This document shows positions 43,942-52,111 of a stretch of DNA of 64,000 nt, in pieces (within the stretch, counting starts at the first letter, position 1; each line of letters starts with the position of its first letter). Origin of the DNA: Cytobacillus suaedae (GTDB taxonomy: Bacteria; Bacillota; Bacilli; Bacillales; Bacillaceae_L); assembly GCA_014960805.1 (NCBI GenBank), contig CP063163.1:1041001-1105000 (forward strand), read 5' to 3'. The notes below the pieces were generated by a model, which worked only from the letters and a program-made list of their open reading frames with translations, was not told the DNA's origin and ran no database searches. The position numbers and the translations under genes are program-made.

Positions 43942-45255
43942 ATGTTCATAAAATGGATAAAAGATTCGTTAGGTGATACCCTTCAGTTATCACAAAAGAT
44001 GATGGATCATTATGGGATAACTGCAAAAAGAGTTATTGTTAGATTCGGATTATGGAGTAAGGAAATACAAGTTAAACAAAATGAGGCTCTAAGGGAAGAC
44101 GAAATTGGATTATCACAGTCTTTAAAAACTCATGTAACAATACCAGAAGAACTAAGCTATGAACTGTCCATATCTGGAAGAAACATCTATATAGGACCTG
44201 TGATCGCATTTTTAATTTCTAATAAAAAAAGGTTACTACCAAAACAACTTAAAAAATACATTCGCCGTTTTGCCAATTATAACAAGATTAATGGCCTCAT
44301 TTACATTTGTTCATCAAGTGGTATAAACAAGGCTACCAAAACAATTGACGGTTATTATTACAACCCTAACCCTGAAAAAAGTGGGGATCATTTTACTTTT
44401 GGAACCTTTCCATATCCAGGTGCAATGTTTAACAGAAAAAGGCTTTCATCTGATTGGATGGATGAGTTAAACGCACTGATGGGAGACAGGGTATTTAACT
44501 CCTACCATTTTACTAAGGGGGAGCTAAGTGAATGGATGCAGAGCAATGAAAATGTAAAACATTATTTTCCCTATACGAAAGAGCTTACTTCGAAAGAGGA
44601 TGTGAAGTTACTTTTATCACAATTTAGCAATTTGTATATCAAGCCTGCCAATGGATATGGTGGCAAAGGGATAAAAGTTGTTTCGAGAACGGAAAATGGC
44701 ATAATGGTGGAAGATGACTCAAGTCCTGAAAAAAAAATCCTTAAATCAAATCAAGAGCTTGCTATGTTTATAGAGGGGTTACCTAAAAAAAAATATATTA
44801 TTCAACAAGGAATATCGAATAGTTTTGATAACAAAAAGGTAGATTTTCGAGTGTATATGCAAAAAGATCAATCGGAAAAGTGGAAATGTCAAGGTATGAT
44901 CGCGAGAATGGCTAGAGAAGGTAAAGTAACAACAAATTTAAAGCAGGTTGAGGTTCTTAAAGATGGGGAAGAAGCTATTAAAGAGCTTTTTAATTTAAGC
45001 GATAGTGAAGTTCAACATTTAATAAACCGTATATACTATGCCTGCAGTTTAACAGGGCAAGAACTTGACCAACTGAATGGGAATTATGGGGACGTTGCAA
45101 TTGATGTTATCGTAGATGATTCTATGTCGATTTGGATTCTTGAAGTTAATAAGACGTATGGAATGATGAGTTTTCGTATTCTAGAAAATCCTGAACTTTA
45201 CCAACGTCTTTTGGCTACACCTTTTGAATATGCAAAAGTATTAGCAGGTTTTTAG
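43942..45255 (+). CDS. YheC/YheD-family ATP-grasp spore protein (1)
   Basis: A 437-residue protein of the YheC/YheD endospore coat-associated family. An N-terminal domain of about 100 residues carries a beta-rich segment (VIVRFGLWSKEIQV). The ATP-grasp core shows YIKPANGYGGKGIKVV (about 233), KKYIIQQGIS, VDFRVYMQKD, and the metal site AIDVIVDDSMSIWILEVNKTYG with the E-x-N motif intact (about 400). It is probably an active ligase of the mother cell; the substrate is unknown. ATG follows AAGGGGTAATTTT. Confidence 0.87.
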   Translation: MFIKWIKDSLGDTLQLSQKMMDHYGITAKRVIVRFGLWSKEIQVKQNEALREDEIGLSQSLKTHVTIPEELSYELSISGRNIYIGPVIAFLISNKKRLLPKQLKKYIRRFANYNKINGLIYICSSSGINKATKTIDGYYYNPNPEKSGDHFTFGTFPYPGAMFNRKRLSSDWMDELNALMGDRVFNSYHFTKGELSEWMQSNENVKHYFPYTKELTSKEDVKLLLSQFSNLYIKPANGYGGKGIKVVSRTENGIMVEDDSSPEKKILKSNQELAMFIEGLPKKKYIIQQGISNSFDNKKVDFRVYMQKDQSEKWKCQGMIARMAREGKVTTNLKQVEVLKDGEEAIKELFNLSDSEVQHLINRIYYACSLTGQELDQLNGNYGDVAIDVIVDDSMSIWILEVNKTYGMMSFRILENPELYQRLLATPFEYAKVLAGF

Positions 45256-45321
45256 CCGCCAAGCTCACATTAGGAATGGTCGTGTATATAATACATTAAA
45301 GACATTCCTAGGAGGGGTAAA

Positions 45322-45756
45322 GTGAAGCCCAATCGTAATTGGCAAGAAGTATTGGTTACAATTAAGGAATTTCAGGAAAGATTCCATACGTTCCTAACTT
45401 CTTTAAATACTAGAAAAAAGTATGATGAAACAGTACCATTCATGCTTTACTTAAAGGAAGGACAATTAGTGGAGGAGAGCGGTTCAGAATTAGTTGATGG
45501 TGTGGTCACTAGTTTTAAAACACATTTTTTTCGAATTGAGGCAATTGATACGGCTTCAAATTGTGCATACATGACCCTACTTAAACCGTTGGATTTAGAT
45601 TCTAAACTTACCATGGATTTGTCGGAGCTATATCGTCTAGAAAGGACTTTTATTTGTGTTGAATTGGAAATAGATAAAATAGGAGCAGTTCAACCCTTAA
45701 GTCCACGGATAATCAATCGTGAACTCCCAATAAAGGAGCCGGTCTGGGACAAATAG
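45322..45756 (+). CDS. Cys-poor CotY/CotZ-like protein
   Basis: A 144-residue protein that aligns with CotY/Z through TVPFMLYLKEGQLVEESG, SFKTHFFRIEAID, CAYMTLLKPLD and FICVELEIDKIGAVQPLSPRII. It keeps only two cysteines; the paired Cys of the N-terminus and the CFCAIQC cluster are replaced (IGAVQPL). Loss of those residues implies it does not enter the disulphide lattice in the usual way. Start GTG at 45322 follows AGGAGGGG. It sits between two YheC/D-type genes, one on each side. Confidence 0.75.
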   Translation: MKPNRNWQEVLVTIKEFQERFHTFLTSLNTRKKYDETVPFMLYLKEGQLVEESGSELVDGVVTSFKTHFFRIEAIDTASNCAYMTLLKPLDLDSKLTMDLSELYRLERTFICVELEIDKIGAVQPLSPRIINRELPIKEPVWDK

Positions 45757-45758
45757 AG

Positions 45759-45790
45759 AAAGGATAGCAAGTTCATGCTATCCTTTTTTT
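45759..45790. terminator. Terminator between CotY/Z-like gene and YheC/D gene
   Basis: AAAGGATAGCA / TGCTATCCTTT stem with a T7 run; A-rich on the other side, so both convergent genes may use it. Confidence 0.85.
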
Positions 45791-47141
45791 ATTCAATAAA
45801 GCCACCTATTGCAGCGGCATAGCGGAGCGGATTCTGACAAATATAATAGTAATTAGCCATATCCATCTTTTTAAAGCCGTTAAAGGTTGGTCGCATATTG
45901 GCTTCTATAAACCAAAGCCTTTTGTTAACATCAAAAGCTAAATCTAATCCAAATTCAGCGAAATGTTCTCCTGTTTGATCCATGCTTTCACAAAAGGTCT
46001 TTGCAACCGTGATAACCTTCTTTTTAAGAGTAGGGGACGAAACAGATAAACCAAAAGATAACTCCAGGGCTTCTTTTATGGATAAAGCACTTCCTCCACG
46101 AGAGATATTGGTAACAAATTGGTTTTTCCCCGCCACTCTACATTCAATTCCACTACACTGCCATTCAGATTTATAATTCTTTTGCATAACAACTCTGATA
46201 TCCCAAGGATCTCCATCAATCTTTGCAAGGTCTAAATAGGGTTGAATAATATAGTTTTTTCTATCTAACTGCTCTTTATCTAGATACGTTTCAAGGGCCC
46301 AATTAGGGATGATAAGCTCTTTTTTATCTCCGTCATTATAATCGATAACCATAACAGAATCAGCGGTATGGTTTTTAAGAATATAAATTCCTCTTCCTCT
46401 TGAGAGGTCAGCTGGCTTTAAAATTATTTTGGACTTTTCCATAATTGCATTTACTACATCTTTATTCTTGATAATCTTTTTAGTATCTGGTAAAAAGTGT
46501 TTGAAGTCTTTATGTTGTGCTAATTTCTGATAAAGCTCCCATTTATCATAACGAAAGGAATTAAAGACGTTATTATTTGTTAGTTTAGATAGTTTTTCAG
46601 TCACTTGTTGATTTAGCTTAAAACCTCTCCTGTAAATGACAGAAGGAATGGGTAGTTTACCATATTTCCATTTCTGTGTTTTTGCATGAAAAAATAGCCC
46701 AAAAAGACATTGCTTTTCCCAGTCAATTGAACATTCTTTAAATGCAATCACAAGTCCTCCAACTTGATCATAAGCACTAAGTGCATCTGAATATTCCTGC
46801 ATATGTCGATGATGATAATAGTAATGCTGTTCACCTAAAAGTAAGCCTATAACCGGCCCAAGGAAGAGCTCCTCGTTTTGTATATATAATTTATAGGTAA
46901 CATCCTCTTGAATATGAAGGCTATTTAACAGAGTTTCAGAGCAAGAAACCGTAATTGGAGAAGTAAAATGATTATGTTCTGGATTTTCTACTTGAAGAAT
47001 TTTAATTATCACCTTCTTTTTTTGTTTTCCGAAATTCAAATTAATCGTCTCTAAGTCTGACAATAGGAAAAAACTAGGTAAATAGATAATAGGTTTACTA
47101 TTATCTTCACTGCTTATTTTCTTTATCTGTACCCAATTCAT
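45789..47141 (-). CDS. YheC/YheD-family ATP-grasp spore protein (2)
   Basis: A 450-residue YheC/YheD homologue. The N-terminal domain has FKECSIDWEKQCLFGLFFHAKTQKW. The ATP-grasp core shows IILKPADLSRGRGIYIL (about 255), NYIIQPYLDLAKIDG, WDIRVVMQKNYKSEWQC, and the metal site LDLAFDVNKRLWFIEANMRP with E-x-N intact (about 425). It should be an active ligase. The ATG at 47141 follows AAAGAGGAT and overlaps the end of the upstream gene by 35 bases, so the two are coupled. The longer frame to 47201 is less likely. Confidence 0.85.
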   Translation of the reverse strand: MNWVQIKKISSEDNSKPIIYLPSFFLLSDLETINLNFGKQKKKVIIKILQVENPEHNHFTSPITVSCSETLLNSLHIQEDVTYKLYIQNEELFLGPVIGLLLGEQHYYYHHRHMQEYSDALSAYDQVGGLVIAFKECSIDWEKQCLFGLFFHAKTQKWKYGKLPIPSVIYRRGFKLNQQVTEKLSKLTNNNVFNSFRYDKWELYQKLAQHKDFKHFLPDTKKIIKNKDVVNAIMEKSKIILKPADLSRGRGIYILKNHTADSVMVIDYNDGDKKELIIPNWALETYLDKEQLDRKNYIIQPYLDLAKIDGDPWDIRVVMQKNYKSEWQCSGIECRVAGKNQFVTNISRGGSALSIKEALELSFGLSVSSPTLKKKVITVAKTFCESMDQTGEHFAEFGLDLAFDVNKRLWFIEANMRPTFNGFKKMDMANYYYICQNPLRYAAAIGGFIE

Positions 47142-48423
47142 AGATAACATCCTCTTTAGTTTCTCGTTGGTTATAAAGATAATATAAATATTGAAAAGCA
47201 TTTGATAAATATGTCTTCCAATCGAGTTTGCTAGATGAATATAAATAACTTCGTGTTTCCCATCCTTTTACGAATAAGAGATAAGGTCTTCTTTCCTGGT
47301 CTAGAATAAAATCTAAGGTACAAGTGCCTAGATTAGGAATGTAATAATCTAATAACGAACAACAGCTTAGAGATAGTTCGGTTAATTCTTTGATAGTTGA
47401 TTCCGGGTGTTCAATCTCTAATTCTCCAAGAGTCCATTGTAAGTTTTCAGCAATATGCTTATTCTGAGACTTCTTCGCTAGGAATTCGCTTTTCCCTACC
47501 ATTTCTGTCACAGTCCATTCTCCATCTTTATTTCTTTGAAGATAGACTCTTATTTCAAGTGGTGTATTCATCCAATTGATTGCATCAATAGGTTGGAGAA
47601 TTATATATTTTTTTAAATTGATTTTCTCTTTTACTGTTGCAAATATTTTGTCTGGAGTACACTCATATGAATAATCAGTAGATGAAATAAGATATGTGTT
47701 CGTATTTCCTGATTTTGAATGCACCCAGAATACGGAATCCTTTATTTTTCCTTTTTCTGGTATGATGATGCATCCCTTATACCTATCTATAAAGTCTAAA
47801 AGGGTTTTAGGAGAAAATACATCATAGTGAAGAAGGAATTTCTCTTTTGTGATTAAGGAGGAAAGCATGTCAAAGAGAATCCCCTGATTAAACCTGTTTA
47901 TGGGGTTTATAATGGTAACTTTATCTAGGTTGCGTATTTTACGCATGATTTTTATACTTTTAGGATGTGCATGATTGGTTACATTATAGACGAAACTGGG
48001 AATGCTACTAACGCCTTTTTCAATCTTTGTACTTGAAATGATGGTTCCACTTACTGTTTGGTTTTCAAGATTAACTCCTTCAATCGGAAACAAAATAATG
48101 TCAATATTATATAGAAGGGATATTTCTTGAAATAGTGTTACTAATTCAAAAAAAAGCTTTTCCTTTTTTATAGGGTATAGCATACCAAAGGTAATTGGAT
48201 ATTCCCTTGTAGGGATTGAATCTGTACTACCTACTTTAAGTAAGTTGTTTTTTATTTGTTCAAGAGAATACTGTATGTTTAAAAAGTGTTCTACATCTTC
48301 TTCATTAAAAGAATCCACTGTGAGTAATTTCTCAAGTTCCTCTAACTCTTGCTCCAAAAATTCCTTGAGCCGATGATTATTTTCATACAATGCCTCAACC
48401 TTTTTAAAAAAATTTCCTTTCAT
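47107..48423 (-). CDS. YheC/YheD-like protein, probable ATP-grasp pseudoenzyme
   Basis: A 438-residue protein with the overall YheC/YheD layout: ITFGMLYPIKKEK near residue 75, VSSIPSFVYNVTNH, KYIILQPIDAIN, LEIRVYLQRNKDGEWTV and a late LDFILDQERRPYLLFVKGW. Where active paralogues have the metal-binding E-x-N (ILEVN, FIEAN), this one has FVKGW. The Gly-rich ATP loop is also degraded (IIIPEKGKIKDSVFWV). It probably does not catalyse ligation and may be a partner of the coupled downstream homologue. The start ATG has a weak GGGGCG site. Confidence 0.72.
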   Translation of the reverse strand: MKGNFFKKVEALYENNHRLKEFLEQELEELEKLLTVDSFNEEDVEHFLNIQYSLEQIKNNLLKVGSTDSIPTREYPITFGMLYPIKKEKLFFELVTLFQEISLLYNIDIILFPIEGVNLENQTVSGTIISSTKIEKGVSSIPSFVYNVTNHAHPKSIKIMRKIRNLDKVTIINPINRFNQGILFDMLSSLITKEKFLLHYDVFSPKTLLDFIDRYKGCIIIPEKGKIKDSVFWVHSKSGNTNTYLISSTDYSYECTPDKIFATVKEKINLKKYIILQPIDAINWMNTPLEIRVYLQRNKDGEWTVTEMVGKSEFLAKKSQNKHIAENLQWTLGELEIEHPESTIKELTELSLSCCSLLDYYIPNLGTCTLDFILDQERRPYLLFVKGWETRSYLYSSSKLDWKTYLSNAFQYLYYLYNQRETKEDVIYELGTDKENKQ

Positions 48424-48518
48424 TATATCGCCCCATCAAATATCTCGGATAATTATTAATATGAGATTGAGACCAAGATGTGAATGAATCTGATGTTTAA
48501 ACAGACCAAGATTCAAAA

Positions 48519-48725
48519 GTGGATGGTGAAAACCGTTCAGACCAAGAAACTGAACAAGAGACTGACCAAGATCAAGCTCAGTTAGCAACTTCTACTTCAG
48601 ATGCTACTAACACGGCGGTTAGTGATTCGACAAGCGATGCAAGAGCAACAGCAACAAATGAAAATAACAATGCAAACGTAAATGAAAATGACAATGACAA
48701 CCGTAATTTAAACGTAGGTTTATAA
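48519..48725 (+). CDS. Small Asp/Asn/Gln/Thr-rich low-complexity protein
   Basis: A 68-residue hydrophilic protein with no aromatic residues, few hydrophobic ones, DQETEQETDQDQAQ early, then a Thr/Ser/Ala stretch and NNNANVNENDNDN at the end. The GTG at 48519 lacks a clear ribosome site. The same frame upstream reads DQDVNESDV and TDQDSK on either side of a TAA at 48498-48500, so the gene may once have been longer or its start is elsewhere. A GC hairpin with T5 follows. It resembles disordered coat or crust components. Confidence 0.5.
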   Translation: MDGENRSDQETEQETDQDQAQLATSTSDATNTAVSDSTSDARATATNENNNANVNENDNDNRNLNVGL

Positions 48726-48863
48726 TTGTTGAAAGAAGCGCACGATCCGTCGGGCGTTTTTCATTTTATAGAAAGTTGTTTCTATTCTAGTCATTATGCC
48801 CTTACCTAATAACTTAATTAACGTATACATATAAAAGCAAGGCTTTTGGAGAGGAGGTTCACG

Positions 48864-49190
48864 ATGAGTGAACGTGAGCTAGATATGATTCGATTATTTG
48901 AAAAGGTTGTAGATGAAATACTAGAAAAGCACTTTAATCAATTAAAACAATCCACGACTGAGATAAGTAATGCGAATGGAACAGCATCCATTTTAAAAAG
49001 CGGCAATAGTATTGTATATATAGATAATTCTGGGATTGCCTACACGATGCTTTTGTTCTTCTACCAGATGATGAATGAAAAAGATCAAAAGAATTTAGAT
49101 ATTGAAAAGGTTCTAAGTAAAATTGAAGACAGAATGTCAAAAAATCGTAAAAGTTTTGAAGAGCTTATATCTTCAATGAAGGATTCCTAA
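48864..49190 (+). CDS. Small helical protein of unknown function
   Basis: A 108-residue protein, largely helical. The N-terminal helix is ERELDMIRLFEKVVDEILEKHF. A Gly/Ser/Asn-rich beta segment follows (NANGTASILKSGNSIVYIDNSG), then a hydrophobic helix with LLFFYQMMNEKD and a charged C-terminus. ATG at 48864 is preceded by GAGAGGAGG. No family is recognised. Its location suggests sporulation, without direct proof. Confidence 0.6.
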   Translation: MSERELDMIRLFEKVVDEILEKHFNQLKQSTTEISNANGTASILKSGNSIVYIDNSGIAYTMLLFFYQMMNEKDQKNLDIEKVLSKIEDRMSKNRKSFEELISSMKDS

Positions 49191-49250
49191 ATGTAATCAA
49201 TAGGTTTTTCAAATTTAGAGAAGAAAATTATTGGTAGGAGGAGATACAAA

Positions 49251-49604
49251 TTGGAATTATCCTGGATTTTTCTACTTGGATTTGGTTTGGCCTCTTTCCG
49301 CTTAACTCGATTATTGGTTTTTGATAAAATTACAGCATTTATTCGCCGACCATTCATAGATGAAATTGAAGAAGTAGCAGAAGATGGGACTGTTGTTACT
49401 TTTATAGAAATTAAAGGAACAGGGATTAGGAAATGGCTAGGTGAACTCCTAAGCTGCTATTGGTGTACCGGTATTTGGTGTTCAACTTTCTTATATTTAC
49501 TTTGGGTTATCTTTCCTTATTATATTCAACCAGTTATTTTTATTTTGGCTATTGCTGGGTTAGCGGGTTTAATAGAGACACTTAATACAAAATTGTTGGA
49601 TTAG
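49251..49604 (+). CDS. DUF1360 (YngL-like) sporulation membrane protein
   Basis: A 117-residue membrane protein. The motif ASFRLTRLLVFDKITAFIRRPF (residues 14-35) and LSCYWCTGIWCSTFLYLLW (about 67-85) with its CxxC define the DUF1360/YngL family found in spore formers. About three membrane helices are seen. The TTG start follows AGGAGG. Its function is unknown. The family occurs almost only in sporulating Bacilli. Confidence 0.82.
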   Translation: MELSWIFLLGFGLASFRLTRLLVFDKITAFIRRPFIDEIEEVAEDGTVVTFIEIKGTGIRKWLGELLSCYWCTGIWCSTFLYLLWVIFPYYIQPVIFILAIAGLAGLIETLNTKLLD

Positions 49605-49685
49605 GCTTTGCCTAGTGAACCTTTCCATAACTCGTCACATAAAATATTAAGGAACAGCTACAAGTAAGAATAGGAGGAATTTGTA

Positions 49686-49832
49686 ATGAGAGAAAGGAAG
49701 AGAAGGTCCTCCACAAAGCCATTATCCACTTCTGGTAATGGGGGAGTAGAGGAAGCTAAAAAAGAAAGACGTAGAGGTTGTGGATGTGGCGGCCGTAGAA
49801 AAAGAAAAGCAAAAAATTCATCTAATAATTAA
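49686..49832 (+). CDS. Short Arg/Lys-rich protein with Gly-Cys motif
   Basis: A 48-residue basic peptide (RERKRRSST at the start, RRRGCGCGGRRKRKAK near the end). AGGAGGAATTTG precedes the ATG at good spacing, and a strong terminator begins 3 bases after the stop, so this is a real small gene. No family is recognised. The two cysteines in GCGCG between basic runs could bind metal or cross-link. It fits with the small basic coat peptides of spores. Confidence 0.65.
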   Translation: MRERKRRSSTKPLSTSGNGGVEEAKKERRRGCGCGGRRKRKAKNSSNN

Positions 49833-49834
49833 GT

Positions 49835-49866
49835 AACCAGCACCCTAAAAGGGGCTGGTTTTTTAT
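49835..49866. terminator. Terminator of short basic gene
   Basis: AACCAGCACCC / GGGGCTGGTT stem with a TAAAA loop and T6; bidirectional use with the convergent gene is possible. Confidence 0.85.
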
Positions 49867-50745
49867 TTAATAAAATAAGGTCGGTTTTGTATTATTTTTT
49901 ACAGACAAAATGTCTTTTTTCTTATCTGTTACAAGAGAAGCACTATAAGTATCAAATCCGTAAGGAATGACTTGTTCATAGGGAGGAGGATTTAAAACTG
50001 CATTTAGGTTTTCTCGATAAGGTTTATCAATTTTCTTATTATCATTATTTTTATCTTTTCTAAGTTCCTCAACGACAATACGACCAATTTGTCGTCCAAG
50101 TCGAAGACCCTCTGAATTGTCTAGTGGAAAATGAACTCCTGCATAAAGACGGGAATCTGCACATTCTTCTGACATTTTTCGTAATTTTTTTGACTCTCCT
50201 GGGAAAAAATAACCTAACACTACCTCAACACAGCCTGCAATGGTTGCATGTCCAGACGGGTAGGTAGGATGCCGAGGTGTACACAGAATCGTCTCTAATG
50301 ATTGATCTAATTGAATTGGCCTAGCAACTTGCCAATCAAACTTACATTTCCATGTGACTACAAATGCATCATTAACAGCCGCTAGTACAGCAGCAAGTAT
50401 TCGGGCTGCCCTTGGTGCAGGTACTTTGTAAGTATCGATTAGGCGATCCATAATAGGAACAAATTGCTTAGTTGGCACTCCTGTTCCCCAGTATTTAGCT
50501 ACTTCTAGTTGATGTGGAGTTAAGTTTTTTAATGTGTTCTTTAAAATGGCTAGCTGTGGTTGCCAGTCAATAGTGGAGGGATTACGGATATCAAGTTTTA
50601 TCTTCTTTCCATTTTTATAAAAAAACTCACCTGTTTCATTTGTCCTTATATAATGAGTTACCCATGAACCAGCAGATGGTTCCTCGGGATTAGAGGGAGG
50701 CGTATTTTCTCCGGCATAGGGAATTTCGTTCCATCTCTTATTCAT
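49867..50745 (-). CDS. Vanadium-dependent haloperoxidase/PAP2-family protein
   Basis: A 292-residue protein with the complete vanadate/phosphate-binding signature: K-x6-R-P in CKFDWQVARP (about residue 140), HPTYPSGHA (about 163) and SRLYAGVHFPLD (SR-x5-H-x3-D, about 197). This fits vanadium haloperoxidase-like or acid phosphatase enzymes. Substrate and metal cannot be told from sequence. No signal peptide is visible, consistent with a mother-cell role near the coat genes. The ATG has AAAGGAGC upstream. Confidence 0.85.
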   Translation of the reverse strand: MNKRWNEIPYAGENTPPSNPEEPSAGSWVTHYIRTNETGEFFYKNGKKIKLDIRNPSTIDWQPQLAILKNTLKNLTPHQLEVAKYWGTGVPTKQFVPIMDRLIDTYKVPAPRAARILAAVLAAVNDAFVVTWKCKFDWQVARPIQLDQSLETILCTPRHPTYPSGHATIAGCVEVVLGYFFPGESKKLRKMSEECADSRLYAGVHFPLDNSEGLRLGRQIGRIVVEELRKDKNNDNKKIDKPYRENLNAVLNPPPYEQVIPYGFDTYSASLVTDKKKDILSVKNNTKPTLFY

Positions 50746-50902
50746 TCTTATAAGCTCCTTTTCATAATTTCAATTACATAATATGAAAAGAAGGGATTTT
50801 TGCTTTATTATTTTCGTTATGGATATAAATGGAAATCATAAAAAGGATAGTAGCTATACAATATAAGGTTGTACCAATCGTATCAACTAAGGAGGAGAAC
50901 AA

Positions 50903-51106
50903 ATGACAGTTGTCACTCAGGTAGCACAAACTCTTGCTGGCTTAAAAAGTGCTCAAGCAAGTTTTGAAACATTTGCACTTCAAACAGACAATGAACAAGC
51001 AAAGCAATTGTATCAACAGGCTGCACAGCAAACACAAGCGATTGTTGATATGTTAAATCCGCGTGTGCAAGAAATCAAGCAAGAAGAGCCACAATATAAC
51101 CAATAA
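50903..51106 (+). CDS. DUF1657 protein, first gene of a spoVA2mob-type operon
   Basis: A 67-residue helical protein of the DUF1657 family, reading VAQTLAGLKSAQASFETFALQTDNEQAKQLYQQAA with a C-terminal EEPQYNQ. The same domain recurs at 53494-53700 and at the C-terminus of the DUF421 protein at 53732. AAGGAGGAG precedes the ATG. It heads the seven-gene arrangement known from spoVA2mob operons, which raise spore heat resistance. A terminator-like hairpin follows. Confidence 0.88.
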   Translation: MTVVTQVAQTLAGLKSAQASFETFALQTDNEQAKQLYQQAAQQTQAIVDMLNPRVQEIKQEEPQYNQ

Positions 51107-51113
51107 TAAACAA

Positions 51114-51143
51114 AGGGGTTGGTACTACTACCAGCCTTTTTTT
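51114..51143 (+). terminator. Internal terminator in the spoVA2mob-type operon
   Basis: GGTTGGTA / TACCAGCC stem followed by T7. Partial termination here would make the first DUF1657 product more abundant than the rest. Confidence 0.75.
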
Positions 51144-51177
51144 CGAAGTTACATAAGAGAGAATGGACTGAAGAAAA

Positions 51178-51615
51178 ATGGATAAGAAATGGGTAATGAT
51201 TATTATTATACTAGTTAGTTCCTTGACGGCTTGTAGTCAAAATGAGCCGAAAAATATTGAAGGAATAGAAGCAGCAGATTTAGATGTAATCCAAATTCCG
51301 TCTCAGCAAGCAGAAGCAAAGGTAAAGGGAATGGATGAGGTAACTGAGGTAATCGCTGTAAACAAGGATAAGAAGTTATTGCTTGCGTTTAGAGTTAAGC
51401 AATTTGAAAAGTTTCGTTTAGATCAAATAGAAAAAAAGGTTAAGAAAGAATTAAAAAACGACTTTAAAGACTACGATATAACCGTGTCTAGTGACTTAAA
51501 GATCTATTTGGAAACAACGAAAATAAAAAATGATGTGTATTCCAAAAAAATAGACGAATCTAAAGTGGAAAAAGAAATGGAACGCGTAATAAAGCTTAGT
51601 GAAGAACAAACATAA
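51178..51615 (+). CDS. YhcN/YlaJ-family sporulation lipoprotein
   Basis: A 145-residue lipoprotein. The signal ends with the lipobox LTAC (Cys19). The mature part has AEAKVKGMDEVTEVIAVNKDKKLLLAFRV and FRLDQIEKKVKKELK, typical of the YhcN/YlaJ spore lipoprotein family. It is the second gene of the spoVA2mob order. It would sit on the outer face of the spore inner membrane. The ribosome site before 51178 is weak. Confidence 0.85.
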   Translation: MDKKWVMIIIILVSSLTACSQNEPKNIEGIEAADLDVIQIPSQQAEAKVKGMDEVTEVIAVNKDKKLLLAFRVKQFEKFRLDQIEKKVKKELKNDFKDYDITVSSDLKIYLETTKIKNDVYSKKIDESKVEKEMERVIKLSEEQT

Positions 51616-51630
51616 GGCAGGGAGATTAAT

Positions 51631-52110
51631 ATGCCAAATAAAAACAGAAAAAACCTATCAATGACTCAACAGGAGTACCAGCAATTTCAAACAAAACATG
51701 AAACGAAACGGCCGGTTGCTAAAAACATCCTAAAAGCCTTTCTGGTTGGTGGAATTATTTGTTCAATTGGACAGGCCGTGCAGTTATTTTATATCTATAA
51801 CTTTAATTTTACTGAGGCAACAGCTGGAAACCCAACTGTGGCAACAATGGTGTTTTTCGCAATGCTATTAACAGGATTCGGTGTATATGACCGAATTGCC
51901 CAATTTGCCGGGGCAGGAAGTGCTGTGCCAGTTACTGGATTTGGGAATGCCGTGATTTCGGCTGCAATTGAACATCGTACTGAAGGTTTTGTTCTTGGGG
52001 TTGGCTCAAATATGTTTAAGCTAGCTGGTTCGGTCATATTATTTGGAACATTTTCAGCGTTTGTCGTTGCGCTAATTAAAACGATATTGATGAAATGGGG
52101 CGGATTTTAA
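51631..52110 (+). CDS. spoVAC: SpoVAC (spoVA2mob paralogue)
   Basis: A 159-residue inner-membrane protein. A basic N-terminus precedes four helices with FLVGGIICSIGQAVQLFY, GFGVYDRIAQFAGAGSAVPVTGFGNAVISAA and the closing hydrophobic helix. SpoVAC is a channel subunit for dipicolinic acid and Ca2+ movement in spores. It is followed after one base by spoVAD. Length and motif order match the 2mob type. Confidence 0.92.
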   Translation: MPNKNRKNLSMTQQEYQQFQTKHETKRPVAKNILKAFLVGGIICSIGQAVQLFYIYNFNFTEATAGNPTVATMVFFAMLLTGFGVYDRIAQFAGAGSAVPVTGFGNAVISAAIEHRTEGFVLGVGSNMFKLAGSVILFGTFSAFVVALIKTILMKWGGF

Positions 52111-52111
52111 A

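Noticed and set aside
50746-50902. Sigma-G promoter for the spoVA2mob-type operon
   Set aside because: A sigma-G promoter is expected here, but I could not find a convincing -35/-10 pair, so none is claimed.
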